Positions 21,025 to 30,054 of a stretch of 64,000 nt of DNA are shown here, one piece after another. A program made the position numbers and the translations under genes. This stretch comes from Gemmatimonadales bacterium (GTDB lineage Bacteria > Gemmatimonadota > Gemmatimonadetes > Gemmatimonadales > GWC2-71-9). Under the pieces are notes generated by a model, which was not told the DNA's origin, made no database searches, and was given only the letters and a program-made list of their open reading frames with translations. Position 1 is the stretch's first letter. The number at the start of each line of letters is the position of its first letter. The stretch spans positions 1 through 64,000 of the forward strand of contig JAICWE010000003.1 in the NCBI GenBank assembly GCA_025934955.1, in the 5' to 3' direction.

Positions 21025-21535
21025 TGTTGCGGTTGGTGAAGACGCAGATGTCGGCGGCGATCTCGAGCGAGCGTTGTACGATGTCGCGCGCGCTCTTGCC
21101 CGGCTCCGCGAGCAGCGCGCGCGCCGCCGCCAGCGCGTAGTTGCCGCCGGAACCGACGGCCACGATGCCGTCGTCCGGCTCGATCAGCTCGCCCGACCCG
21201 CTGAGCAGGAAGCTGTGCTGCTGGTCGGTGACCACGAGCAGCGCCTCCAGCCGACGGAGCACCCGGTCGCTGCGCCAGTCCTTCGCCAGCTCGACGGCGG
21301 CACGCGGCAGATTGCCCGGGTATCGGTCCAGCTTCTCCTCGAACTTCTCGTAGAGCGTCAGCGCGTCCGCGACGGAACCGGCGAAACCGGCGAGCACCTT
21401 GCCGTTCTTGAGGGCGCGTACCTTGACCGAGTGCGCCTTCATCACGGTCTCGCCGATGCTCACCTGCCCGTCTCCGCCGAGCGCCACCCGCCCGTCCTTC
21501 CGCACGCAGAGAATCGTGGTGCCGTGGAACGTCAT
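20996..21535 (-). CDS. hslV: ATP-dependent protease peptidase subunit HslV (ClpQ)
   Basis: 179 residues from the ATG at 21533-21535, preferred over the GTG at 21541 because GAGG lies six bases upstream. Removal of a short MTFHG propeptide would expose the catalytic Thr of TTILCV. Other family marks are [34 protein letters not shown] and [17 protein letters not shown]. It forms the threonine-protease core that works with HslU. Upstream neighbours are xerC, trmFO and topA, a common order; downstream, where hslU is expected, a plus-strand kinase gene converges and overlaps it by 29 nt. Confidence 0.95.
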   Translation of the reverse strand: MTFHGTTILCVRKDGRVALGGDGQVSIGETVMKAHSVKVRALKNGKVLAGFAGSVADALTLYEKFEEKLDRYPGNLPRAAVELAKDWRSDRVLRRLEALLVVTDQQHSFLLSGSGELIEPDDGIVAVGSGGNYALAAARALLAEPGKSARDIVQRSLEIAADICVFTNRNITVLELPAA

Positions 21536-21599
21536 GCTCACCCTCGGGGTGTTGAGCGGACAGGGAGACGTCGCGGCTGCGCGGCGTGCGCGCGGGCCA

Positions 21600-22523
21600 C
21601 TACGCCCGCGGGTGCGCCTGCTGGTACACCTTCTTCAGGCGCTCGACGCTGGTATGAGTATACACCTGGGTCGTGCTCAGGCTCGCGTGCCCCAGGAGTT
21701 CCTGCACCGCGCGGAGATCGGCGCCGGCGTCGAGCATGTGGGTCGCGAATGTGTGACGGAGCGAGTGCACCCGGAGCCCGTCGCCCGCCACCGCGTCGAA
21801 CATCCGGTGAATCCGCTGCTGCACCGCGCGCGGCGTGATCCGCCGTCCCTGCCGACTCACGAACATCGCCCGCCGGTCGCCGCCACGCTGCGCCACCAGC
21901 GGCCCACGCACCGCCAGATAGTTCCGCAGCGCGAGCACCGCGCGCGATCCGACCGGCACGATCCGCTCCTTCCGGCCTTTGCCGCGCACCTTGGCCTGGT
22001 CGGAGAGGAGATCCACGTCGGCGAGGTTGAGGCCCGCGAGTTCGGAGAGCCGCATGCCGGTGGAGTAGAACAGCTCCAGCATTGCGAGGTCGCGCCGGTC
22101 GCCGAAGTCGCCGCTCGTCGCCCGCGCCTCCGCCCAGGCAAAGAGCTGCTCGGTCTGCTGCCGGTCCATGTACGTGGGCAAGCGTTTGCCGAGCTTCGGC
22201 AGCCGGGTGGCGCGCGCCACCGTATTGGCGACGCCGTGATGCTCCTGGAGAAACCGATAGAGACTCCGCACCGCGGACAGCGCGCGCGCCGCCGACCGCT
22301 TCGCCAGCCCGCGGCGCTGCAGCTCGCCGAGAAAGCCGCGGAGCCCGAGCCGGTCCACGCTCGCCCACTCCCACGCGGCGCGCCCGCCATAGTGCCGGTC
22401 GCAAAAATCGAGGAACGCCTGGAGGTCGCGCCGGTAGGCGTTGACCGTATGCGGCGACTGCTGCTTCTCCTTCTCGAGATGCAGCAGGAACTCCTCTACC
22501 AGCGGATGCGGCACGGTGTCCAA
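21600..22523 (-). CDS. xerC: Tyrosine recombinase XerC
   Basis: 307 residues. The start used is a TTG (22521-22523), 14 nt after the trmFO stop; a GTG at 22514 is an alternative. The N-terminal SAM-like core-binding domain (about 5-95) is followed by the catalytic domain with all expected residues: Arg in STGMRLSEL, Lys in [30 protein letters not shown] and the nucleophile Tyr in VYTH. The family resolves chromosome dimers at dif. The location next to hslV and topA supports a housekeeping XerC rather than a phage or integron integrase. No dif site was found. Confidence 0.92.
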   Translation of the reverse strand: MDTVPHPLVEEFLLHLEKEKQQSPHTVNAYRRDLQAFLDFCDRHYGGRAAWEWASVDRLGLRGFLGELQRRGLAKRSAARALSAVRSLYRFLQEHHGVANTVARATRLPKLGKRLPTYMDRQQTEQLFAWAEARATSGDFGDRRDLAMLELFYSTGMRLSELAGLNLADVDLLSDQAKVRGKGRKERIVPVGSRAVLALRNYLAVRGPLVAQRGGDRRAMFVSRQGRRITPRAVQQRIHRMFDAVAGDGLRVHSLRHTFATHMLDAGADLRAVQELLGHASLSTTQVYTHTSVERLKKVYQQAHPRA

Positions 22524-22537
22524 TCAGGGCCCCAGTC

Positions 22538-23842
22538 TCAGTGGACCGACGCCAGCCAGGTTCGGAAGTCCGCCTGCGCGCGCTCGACGAGCAGGCGCTT
22601 CCGTTCGTCTTTCCGCATCTTCCCCTCCACCGGCTCCAGCAGACCGAAGTTGGCGTTCATCGGCTGGAACCGCGACGGATCGGCCTCGCGGAGGTAGCGG
22701 TAGAGGCCGCCCAGCATCGTGGTCGGCGGAGGAATCACCGGCACCTCGCCGCAGAGCGCTCGCGCAAGATTGATCCCGGCGAGCAGTCCGGTGCCGAGCG
22801 ACTCGGTGTAGCCCTCAACACCGGTGAGCTGGCCGGCGATCAGGACGCAGGGATCGTCGCGCAGCGCGAGCGCGGACGTGAGACTCGCCGGACTGTTGAC
22901 GTACGAATTCCGGTGGATGCTGCCGTAACGCAGGAACTCGGCGCCGACGAGCCCGGGAATCGCGCGGAACACCCGCTGCTGCTCGGGAATCCGGAGTCGC
23001 GTCTGGAAGCCGACCAGATTCCACATCTGCCCCGCGCGGTCCTCGCGCCGCAGCTGCACCACCGCGTACGGCTCGCGTCCGGTGCGCGGGTCGGGCAGGC
23101 CGACCGGCTTCATCGGCCCGAAGCGCAGCGTCTCCCGGCCCCGTCGCGCCATCTCCTCCACCGGCAGACAGCCCTCGAAGTAGGACACCTGGTCGAAGTC
23201 GTGCCCGTGGTGCTGGTCCGCTTCGGCGAGCAGATCCACGAATGTTTCGTAGCCGCCGCGGTCCATCGGCGCGTTGAGATAGTCGTCGCCGTCGCCCTTG
23301 CCCCAGCGGGAGAGCGCGTAGAGCCGATCGGCCTCGAGCGATTCGCGGGAGACGATCGGCGCGATGGCGTCGTAGAAGGCGAGCGAGTCGCGCCCGAGCC
23401 GCGCGGCCAGCGCCGTCGCCAGCCGCTCCGAAGTGAGCGGGCCGGTCGCGATCACGGCCGGCGACCGCACCTCGGCGACCTCGCCGCGCACCACGGTGAT
23501 GCCGGGGTGCGACGCGATGCGCGCCTCGACCTCGCGCGAGAAGACGTCGCGGTCCACCGCGAGCGCCGTTCCGCCGGGGACGCGGGCCAGATCGGCGCAG
23601 GGCAGCAGCACGCTGCCCAACGCCCGGAGCTCGGCCTTGAGCAGGCCGTGCGCGTTCTCGACGTCGGTGGACTTGAAGGAGTTGCTGCAGACCAGCTCGC
23701 CCAGGCGGTCGGTCTGGTGGGCCGGCGTCCGCACCGCCGGTCGCATCTCGTGCAGCGTCACCCGCACGCCGCGCTCGGCCAGCGCCCAGGCGGCCTCCGA
23801 GCCGGCCAGGCCGCCGCCGATGACGGCGGCGCTCGTGCTCAT
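22538..23842 (-). CDS. trmFO: Methylenetetrahydrofolate-tRNA-(uracil-5-)-methyltransferase TrmFO
   Basis: 434 residues from the ATG at 23840-23842, which overlaps the topA stop in ATGA. TrmFO uses FADH2 and methylene-tetrahydrofolate to form 5-methyluridine at position 54 of tRNAs. Seen are the dinucleotide motif IGGGLAGSEAAWALA, the CSNSFKS and FEGCLPVEEM cysteine motifs, GPMKPVGL, NLVGFQTRL and the C-terminal second FAD motif around TGLLAGINLARAL. The sequence matches the family along its full length. Confidence 0.95.
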   Translation of the reverse strand: MSTSAAVIGGGLAGSEAAWALAERGVRVTLHEMRPAVRTPAHQTDRLGELVCSNSFKSTDVENAHGLLKAELRALGSVLLPCADLARVPGGTALAVDRDVFSREVEARIASHPGITVVRGEVAEVRSPAVIATGPLTSERLATALAARLGRDSLAFYDAIAPIVSRESLEADRLYALSRWGKGDGDDYLNAPMDRGGYETFVDLLAEADQHHGHDFDQVSYFEGCLPVEEMARRGRETLRFGPMKPVGLPDPRTGREPYAVVQLRREDRAGQMWNLVGFQTRLRIPEQQRVFRAIPGLVGAEFLRYGSIHRNSYVNSPASLTSALALRDDPCVLIAGQLTGVEGYTESLGTGLLAGINLARALCGEVPVIPPPTTMLGGLYRYLREADPSRFQPMNANFGLLEPVEGKMRKDERKRLLVERAQADFRTWLASVH

Positions 23843-26283
23843 GCCAGCGCCGCCTCCTCGGGCTCGGCGGTGACGAGCTTGTGGCCGCACTTGAGGCAGG
23901 TGAGGCTCTCCCCCTCCGCGCGACTGGTCTTCTTCTCCATGCCGACCCAGCCACACTCGGGACAGGTCTCCGGCACCGGACGGTTCCAGGTCGAGAAGTC
24001 GCACTTGGGATAGCGCATGCAGCCCCAGAAGGACTTTCCCCGCTTGGTGCGCCGCTCGGCCAGATCTCCCTCGATGCACTTGGGACACTTGATGCCGAGC
24101 GGAATCGACCGCGTCCCCTTGCACGTGGGGTAGGTGGTGCAGGCGAGGAACTCACCGAAGCGGCCGGTCTTGATGACCATCGGCGAGCCGCAGAGGTGGC
24201 ACTTCTCGTCGGTCGGACGGTCGGGCACCTTGTCCTTCCTGAGCGACTTCACGTAATCGCAGGTCTTCTTGTAGTTCACACAGGCGAAGTACGGCCCGAA
24301 TCGCCCGGTCTTGAGCTCCACCGCGCTGCCGCACTTGGGACAGCGCTCACTCGCCAGCCGCTCGGCGGTGAGGCCATGCGCCTCGGCGACGAGCGCGTTG
24401 ATGTCCACCGCGTCGAGCGCGCGGGTGAAGGGACCATAGAAGTCGCTGAGGACCTCCTGCCAGTCCTTGTTCTCCTCCTCGATCTGGTCGAGCTCCTCCT
24501 CCATCTGCGACGTGAAGGCGACGTTGAAGATCTCGGGGAACTTGCTCACCATCACCTTCTCGACCGTCTCGCCCAGCTCGGTCGGGAAGAAGCGGCGCTG
24601 GTCCACCTTCACGTACTCGCGCTGCGAGAGCGTGCTGATGATGGCGCTGTATGTCGACGGCCGGCCGATGCCCAGCCGCTCCAGCTCCTTCACCAGACTC
24701 GCCTCGGAGAAGCGGGGCGGCGGCTCGGTGAAGTGCTGCGACGGCGTGATCTCGCGCACCTCGACCCGGTCGCCCTGCCGCAGCGGCGGAATCGGCGAGA
24801 GATCCTCGACGCTCTTCCCCTCCTCCACCTCTCGGCCTTCGTGGTAGACGACGTGGTAGCCGTCGAACAACAGCACCGAACCGGTGGCACGGAAGAGGTA
24901 CTCGCCGAGATCGAAGTCCACGATGGTCATGTCGTAGACCGCCGGCGTCATCTGCGACGCGACGAAGCGCTGCCAGATGAGCTGGTAGAGCCGGAACTGG
25001 TCCGGCTCGAGGAAGCGCTGCACCTGCTCGGGGCGGCGGCGCACGTCAGTGGGGCGGATCGCCTCATGGGCGTCCTGCACCCGTGCCGCCTTGCGCGAGC
25101 TGTACGCGTTAGGCGCGTCGGGGAGATACGGCTTCGGGTAGCTCGCGCCGATGAATTCGCGCACCGAGGCGATTGCGCCGTCGCTCACGCGCACCGAGTC
25201 GGTCCGCATGTACGTGATCAGGCCGACGGCGCTCTCCTCGCCGACGTCGATGCCCTCGTAGAGATCCTGCGCCGCCCGCATGGTGCGCCGGCTGGAGAAG
25301 CCGAGCTTCTTGGCGGCCTCCTGCTGCAGCGTGCTGGTGGTGAACGGCGCGCCCGGGCGCTTGCGCCGCTGCTTCCGCTCGACGCCGGTGACGACGAACG
25401 GCCGCGTGCGCACCGCGTCCACTACCGCCTGCGCGTCCGCCTGGGTGTGCAGCTCGGGCTTGTGGCCCTTCACCTTGTGCAGCGACGCCTCGAAGGTCAC
25501 GCCGTCCTTGGCGCAGAGCGCTTCGATGGTCCAGTACTCCTGCGGCTTGAACGCGCGGATGTCGCGCTCCCGCTCGACGATGAGCCGGAGCGCCACGGTC
25601 TGGACCCGCCCGGCGCTCAAGCCGGTCTTGATGCTGCGCCAGAGGATCGGACTCGCCTTGTAGCCGACGAGCCGGTCGAGGATGCGGCGGGCCTGCTGCG
25701 CGTTCACCTTGCGGTCGTCGATCTCGAGCGGATGCTGCATCGCCTCCTTGATGGCGTCCTTGGTGATCTCGTGAAAGAGCACCCGCCGCATCGGCGCGCC
25801 ACCGCCCAGCTGCTCGGCGACGTGCCAGGCGATCGCCTCGCCTTCGCGGTCCGGGTCGGTGGCGAGGTATACCGTCCTGGCGCCCTTCGCCGCCTTCTTG
25901 AGATCGGCCAGGGTCTTCGCCTTGCCCTTGATGGTGACGTACTTCGGCTGGAAGCCGCGCTCGACGTCCACCCCCAACTCGCGGGTCGGCAGGTCGCGCA
26001 CGTGGCCGATGGTGGCCTTTACGTCGTAGCCGGCGCCGAGATACCGGCCGATGGTCCGGGCCTTGGTGGGTGACTCGACGATGACGAGCGACCCGCTGCG
26101 GCCGCGGCCAGCCGCGCCGGCGCCATCACCGCCGGATGCCGACCGCGGAGTACGTCGCGCCGCCGGCTTGCCGGCCTTCGTGGTACGGGTCGGCTTCGCG
26201 GCCTTTGCCTTGGCCGGAGCCGCAGCCGACTCGGTGGCCGGGGTCTTCGTCGATTTCGAACGCTTGCTCGGAGTTGTTGCCAT
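23839..26283 (-). CDS. topA: DNA topoisomerase I
   Basis: 814 residues from the ATG at 26281-26283; a longer reading upstream lacks homology and would cross the terminator. It relaxes negative supercoils. A Lys/Ala/Pro-rich N-terminal tail (about 1-65) precedes the TOPRIM domain (LVIVESPTKARTIGRYLGAG), the type IA core with the active-site tyrosine in LITYMRTDSV, and a C-terminal series of tetracysteine zinc-ribbon motifs (CPKCG, CHLCG, CPKC, CPECG, CLKCG; about 640-800). The basic low-complexity N-terminus is longer than in most TopA proteins. It is coupled to trmFO by an ATGA overlap. Confidence 0.96.
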   Translation of the reverse strand: MATTPSKRSKSTKTPATESAAAPAKAKAAKPTRTTKAGKPAARRTPRSASGGDGAGAAGRGRSGSLVIVESPTKARTIGRYLGAGYDVKATIGHVRDLPTRELGVDVERGFQPKYVTIKGKAKTLADLKKAAKGARTVYLATDPDREGEAIAWHVAEQLGGGAPMRRVLFHEITKDAIKEAMQHPLEIDDRKVNAQQARRILDRLVGYKASPILWRSIKTGLSAGRVQTVALRLIVERERDIRAFKPQEYWTIEALCAKDGVTFEASLHKVKGHKPELHTQADAQAVVDAVRTRPFVVTGVERKQRRKRPGAPFTTSTLQQEAAKKLGFSSRRTMRAAQDLYEGIDVGEESAVGLITYMRTDSVRVSDGAIASVREFIGASYPKPYLPDAPNAYSSRKAARVQDAHEAIRPTDVRRRPEQVQRFLEPDQFRLYQLIWQRFVASQMTPAVYDMTIVDFDLGEYLFRATGSVLLFDGYHVVYHEGREVEEGKSVEDLSPIPPLRQGDRVEVREITPSQHFTEPPPRFSEASLVKELERLGIGRPSTYSAIISTLSQREYVKVDQRRFFPTELGETVEKVMVSKFPEIFNVAFTSQMEEELDQIEEENKDWQEVLSDFYGPFTRALDAVDINALVAEAHGLTAERLASERCPKCGSAVELKTGRFGPYFACVNYKKTCDYVKSLRKDKVPDRPTDEKCHLCGSPMVIKTGRFGEFLACTTYPTCKGTRSIPLGIKCPKCIEGDLAERRTKRGKSFWGCMRYPKCDFSTWNRPVPETCPECGWVGMEKKTSRAEGESLTCLKCGHKLVTAEPEEAALA

Positions 26284-26335
26284 GTCTCTCGCTACCTGAT
26301 GTCCCTGAACCGGAAGGCGCCGCAGCGCCGTACCG

Positions 26336-26375
26336 AAAAAACGCGTGCGGCTCGGACTTGGCAAGCCGAGACCGC
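26336..26375 (-). terminator. Intrinsic terminator between aroK and topA
   Basis: On the minus strand, arms complementary to 26347-26355 and 26366-26375 form a GC-rich stem with one bulge (GCGG-T-CTCGG against CCGAGCCGC). After five bases comes a run of six T (complement of 26336-26341). This is the best rho-independent terminator in the window; it closes the aroC-aroK operon and separates it from topA. Confidence 0.7.
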
Positions 26376-26398
26376 ACAAGATCTTACCTGACAAGAAT

Positions 26399-26914
26399 TT
26401 ACCAGCCTGCCTCGCGCCGCGCCACCTCCACAACCGCCCGGGCGACCTCGCCTGGCGGCCGGTTCGCGTCCACCCGGTGCGGGGTCCGCTCGTAGAACGG
26501 CGCCCGCTCGGCGAGCAATTGCCGCATCCGCTTCTCGGGATCGCCGCTGGCAAGGAGCGGCCGGCCGCCGTCGGCAGTTGCCCGCCGGGTGGCGACGGCC
26601 GCAGGACACACAAGATAGATGATAGCGCAAGCCGGCGCCGCCCAATCGAGCGCACCGGGTTGCGCCGCCCACCCGCCGCCCGGCGCGATGACCCCCGGCT
26701 CCGTTTCCAGCACGGCCGCCATCGCCTCCTGCTCGATCTGGCGGAAGCGCGCCTCGCCATACTCGCCGAAGATGCGCGTGACCGGTGCGCCGACGCGGCG
26801 CTCGATCACGCGGTCGAGGTCCACGAACGCCGCGCCCAGCAGCTCCGCCGCGAGCGGTCCGGCCGTGGACTTGCCCGAGCCGGGCAACCCGATCAGCACG
26901 ACGTGGCGGCGCAC
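26399..26914 (-). CDS. aroK: Shikimate kinase
   Basis: 171 residues from the GTG at 26912-26914, four bases after the aroC stop. The longer reading frame overlaps aroC and lacks homology. It phosphorylates shikimate at O3 in aromatic amino acid synthesis. Visible are Walker A GLPGSGKSTAG, the shikimate-site FVDLDRVIERRVG, the conserved FRQIEQEAM region, APGGGWAAQ (the family GGG) and the lid arginine area GGRPLL. The length fits AroK. pilMNOPQ lies upstream of aroC, echoing the pil-aro linkage of gammaproteobacteria. Confidence 0.93.
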   Translation of the reverse strand: MRRHVVLIGLPGSGKSTAGPLAAELLGAAFVDLDRVIERRVGAPVTRIFGEYGEARFRQIEQEAMAAVLETEPGVIAPGGGWAAQPGALDWAAPACAIIYLVCPAAVATRRATADGGRPLLASGDPEKRMRQLLAERAPFYERTPHRVDANRPPGEVARAVVEVARREAGW

Positions 26915-26918
26915 CGGC

Positions 26919-28166
26919 TCACCCCGATTCGGCGTCGCGCGCGTCGGCCGCTTCGCTCGCGCGCCGCGCGACCCAGCGGGCGCCGAGCGCGTCGAGATAG
27001 CCGGCGACGTTGCGGCGCATCTCACCGAGCGAGTCGCCACCGAACTTCTCCAGCATCGCGTCGGCCAGCACGATGGCGACGGCCGCCTCCGCGATCACGC
27101 CGAGCGCGGGCACGGCGGTGACGTCGGACCGCTCGCTCTGCGCGTTGGCGGGGGTGCCGGTGCGGAGATCCACGGTGGGGAGCGGACTCATGAGCGTCGC
27201 GATCGGCTTCATGGCGACCCGCAGCACCAGCGGCTCGCCGGTGGTGATGCCCCCCTCGAGCCCGCCCGCGCGGTTGCTGCGGCGCCGGACACCGCCGCGC
27301 GGCTCGCCGGCTGGCGGCGTCATGCCGGGCGCCGCGTCGACCGCGTCGTGCACCTCGGAACCCGGGCGCCGCGCCGCCTCCACACCGAGGCCGACCTCCA
27401 CCGCTTTCACCGCCGGCAGCGACATGAGCGCGCCGGCGAGCCGGCCATCGAGCTTGCGATCCCAGCTCACATGGCTGCCGAGGCCGACGGGAAGTCCGCG
27501 CGCGACGATCTCGACTTCGCCGCCGAGGGTATCGCCGGCCTGCTTGGCGGCGTCGATGCGCGCGATGATGCGGGCGTGGGCCGCGGCGTCCAGGGTGCGG
27601 ACCTCGGAGCGGTCGGCCGCCGCGTTGAGTGGCGAAGGCAGCTCGGCGGGCGCGTCGGCGCGGATGCCTCCGAGCGAGACGACGTGGCTCCCGATCTCGA
27701 TGCCGAACTCGTCCAGCAGCCGCCGTGCGAGCGCGCCGCCGGCGACGCGGGCGGCGGTCTCCCGGGCGCTGGCGCGCTCCAGGATATCGCGGGCGTCGAG
27801 CCGATCATACTTGAGCACGCCGGCCAGGTCGGCGTGGCCGGGACGCGGGCGACTCACGCGGCGACGGCGCAGCTCGCCCGGCGTGCCCTCGGCCGCCATG
27901 ACGTCTTCCCAGTTGCTCCAGTCGCGATTGGCGACGAGCATCGCGACCGGCGAGCCGAGGGTTTCGCCGCCGCGCACGCCGCTCAGCCACTCGACGCGGT
28001 CGCGCTCGATCTTCATCCGCGCGCCGCGGCCGTAGCCCTGCATCCGGCGAGCGAGCTCGCGGTCCACGTCGTCGGCGCGCACCGGAAGCCCCGCAGGCAG
28101 CCCCTCGACCAGCGCGATCAGTCCCTTGCCGTGGGACTCGCCGGCGGTGGTCACGCGCAGGTGCAT
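26919..28166 (-). CDS. aroC: Chorismate synthase
   Basis: 415 residues, slightly long because of an Asp/Ala/Glu-rich C-terminal tail. It converts 5-enolpyruvylshikimate-3-phosphate to chorismate with reduced FMN. Family motifs are present: TTAGESHGKGLIALVEGLPAG at the N-terminus, RRMQGYGRGARMKIE, GSPVAMLVANRDW, RPRPGHADLAGVLKY, ERASARETAARVAGGALA, and RSNRAGGLEGGITTG. It is followed within four bases by aroK, so the two are almost certainly one operon. Confidence 0.96.
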   Translation of the reverse strand: MHLRVTTAGESHGKGLIALVEGLPAGLPVRADDVDRELARRMQGYGRGARMKIERDRVEWLSGVRGGETLGSPVAMLVANRDWSNWEDVMAAEGTPGELRRRRVSRPRPGHADLAGVLKYDRLDARDILERASARETAARVAGGALARRLLDEFGIEIGSHVVSLGGIRADAPAELPSPLNAAADRSEVRTLDAAAHARIIARIDAAKQAGDTLGGEVEIVARGLPVGLGSHVSWDRKLDGRLAGALMSLPAVKAVEVGLGVEAARRPGSEVHDAVDAAPGMTPPAGEPRGGVRRRSNRAGGLEGGITTGEPLVLRVAMKPIATLMSPLPTVDLRTGTPANAQSERSDVTAVPALGVIAEAAVAIVLADAMLEKFGGDSLGEMRRNVAGYLDALGARWVARRASEAADARDAESG

Positions 28167-28193
28167 CGCAGCTCCTCACCCCTGAAAGACGGA

Positions 28194-28217
28194 CGAGCCC
28201 GGCTCAAGCCGGGCTCG
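28194..28217 (-). terminator. Perfect 11-bp hairpin between pilQ and aroC
   Basis: CGAGCCCGGCT (28194-28204) and AGCCGGGCTCG (28207-28217) are perfect complements with a 2-nt centre. It sits 29 nt after the pilQ stop. On the minus strand only a short T-containing stretch follows (GTCTTTCAGG), so it may be a leaky terminator that lets some transcription into aroC. Confidence 0.5.
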
Positions 28218-28245
28218 CCCCTGAAATCTGCCGTCCGACCGGTGA

Positions 28246-30054
28246 CTACCGGGCGGCGTCGCCGTCGTCGATGATGCGGGGCGTCACCAAGATAACCAGG
28301 TCGCGACGGTTCTCGGTGTCGCTGGAGAAGCTGAACAGCTTGCCGACGATCGGCAGCGCCGAGAGCAGCGGGATGCCGGTCTTGGTCTTGGTGACCTGGG
28401 TGACCGTCAGGCCGCCGATGACCGCCGTCTCACCGTCATCGACGAGGAGCTGGTTGTCGGCGCTCTGCTTCTGGAAGTTGTAGCCGAGGTCCGCCTGCTG
28501 GAGGATCTGGACCGCGGAGCGCTCGGTGTGGAGCTGCATCAGAATCTGGCGGTTGTTGGTCACGTGCGGCGTGACGGTCAGCCGGATGCCGGTCTCCTTG
28601 AACTGCACCGTGGCGCGCGGAGCGCCGTTGGTGCCGCCCTGTGAGCTGGCGTCGATGATACGGACCGGCGTCTCCTCACCCACGAGGATGTCGGCCTGGC
28701 GGTTGTCGAGCGTGCTGATGACCGGCTCCGCCTGCACGTCGGAGAGATCCACCCGCTCCAGCGCGCTGAGGAAGCTGGTGACGGAGAACCCGCCGATCGC
28801 GGTGGAGAAGATCAGGTCGAGCGCGGAGCCGGTGATGGTGGAGCTTGCGTTGCCCACGGCGGAGAGGCTGTTGCCGCCGAGGTTGACGACGTCCACCGTC
28901 TTGTCAAACGGCTTGCCGGTGCTCGGATCGGTGCGTTGCACGAGCTGGTTGAAGAACTGGTTCTGGCTGCCGAGGTCGTAGCGCACGCCGAGCTGCTCGA
29001 TGTCGGTGCGGTCCACCAGGATGATCTTCGCCTGGATGGAGATCTGCGGCGTGCGCACGTCGAGGCCGCGGATGAAATCGGCGATGCTGCCGATGCGGCT
29101 CTTGGTGTCGGTGACGATGAGCGCGTTGGAGCCGGTGTCGGCGACGACGCGACCGCGATTCTTGGTGAGGATGCTCTCCACCGTCTTCGCCAGCGAGCCG
29201 GCGTTGGCGTAGTTGACGCGGACGACGTTGGTCTCGAGCGGCTCGAGCGAGTCGAGCGCGGCGAGCACCGAGGGCGCGTCCACGCGGATGATGCCGCCCG
29301 GCATTTCCTGCGCGGTCAGGCCCTGGGTCGCGAGGATTGCCTGGAACGCCTGCGGCCACGGCTGGTTCTTGATCTCGGCCGTCACCTCGCCCTTGATGTC
29401 CTTGCCGAGGATGATGGTGCGGCCGCTGAACGAGGCGAAGCCGGCGACCACGTCGGCGACGCTGGCCTTGTCCCAGGTCACGGTGATGCGCGGCTCGTCC
29501 AGGGCGCTCCGCACCGGCTGCGGCCGGCTGGTGGCGACCAGCACCTCGGGCCGTGACGCGGCGGCAGCCGGTGCGGGGCGCGCGAGCGGCGCGGGCTGCG
29601 CATCGGCCAGGTCGTCGTCGGCGGGCGCGGCGGCCAGCGACGTCCACGCCGCGAACGCCTTCTCGGCGCCGAACGACACCCGGATCGACCCGTCGGTGCG
29701 GTCGATCTTGTAGGGCTTGGCGCTCTCGAGGTCGAGCACGATGCGCACGACGTCGGGGCGGAACTGACTGTAGCGCACGTTTCGAATGCCGCCGCGGCTC
29801 ACGCCGTCGTAGAGCGTCGCGGTGGCGCCGAGGTGCGCGCCCTTGACGTCGAGGACGAGGCGGGCCGGGCTGTCGAGCAGGAAGTCCTGCACGTCCACGG
29901 CGCCGCGGATGTTGACCACGAAGTCGGCCCGGCCGGGCGCCGATCGGAGGCTGACGGCGGTCACCTCGCCGCCGTGCGGGTCGTCGGCGCGGGCCGGCGA
30001 GGCGGTCGCGATCAGCGCGACAGCGGCAAGGGTCACACCCAACAGGCGCTTCAT
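28246..30054 (-). CDS. pilQ: Type IV pilus secretin PilQ
   Basis: 602 residues with a signal peptide (about 1-23). PilQ forms the outer-membrane channel for the pilus. Order: an AMIN domain (about 30-135) that would bind peptidoglycan, an Ala/Pro-rich linker, an STN/N0 domain (about 190-260; TVTWDKASVADVVAGFASF), an N1 secretin domain (about 265-345) and the secretin core (about 400-595) ending with LPIVGKLFSF and VILVTPRII. It is shorter than proteobacterial PilQ, with one AMIN copy. The ATG overlaps the pilP stop (ATGA). Confidence 0.95.
   Translation of the reverse strand: MKRLLGVTLAAVALIATASPARADDPHGGEVTAVSLRSAPGRADFVVNIRGAVDVQDFLLDSPARLVLDVKGAHLGATATLYDGVSRGGIRNVRYSQFRPDVVRIVLDLESAKPYKIDRTDGSIRVSFGAEKAFAAWTSLAAAPADDDLADAQPAPLARPAPAAAASRPEVLVATSRPQPVRSALDEPRITVTWDKASVADVVAGFASFSGRTIILGKDIKGEVTAEIKNQPWPQAFQAILATQGLTAQEMPGGIIRVDAPSVLAALDSLEPLETNVVRVNYANAGSLAKTVESILTKNRGRVVADTGSNALIVTDTKSRIGSIADFIRGLDVRTPQISIQAKIILVDRTDIEQLGVRYDLGSQNQFFNQLVQRTDPSTGKPFDKTVDVVNLGGNSLSAVGNASSTITGSALDLIFSTAIGGFSVTSFLSALERVDLSDVQAEPVISTLDNRQADILVGEETPVRIIDASSQGGTNGAPRATVQFKETGIRLTVTPHVTNNRQILMQLHTERSAVQILQQADLGYNFQKQSADNQLLVDDGETAVIGGLTVTQVTKTKTGIPLLSALPIVGKLFSFSSDTENRRDLVILVTPRIIDDGDAAR

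Noticed and set aside
21600-22523. Tyrosine recombinase as the integrase of a mobile element that carried the cassette
   Set aside because: It is a full-length XerC in the conserved topA-trmFO-xerC-hslV order, outside the cassette; no attachment repeats were found at the cassette ends.
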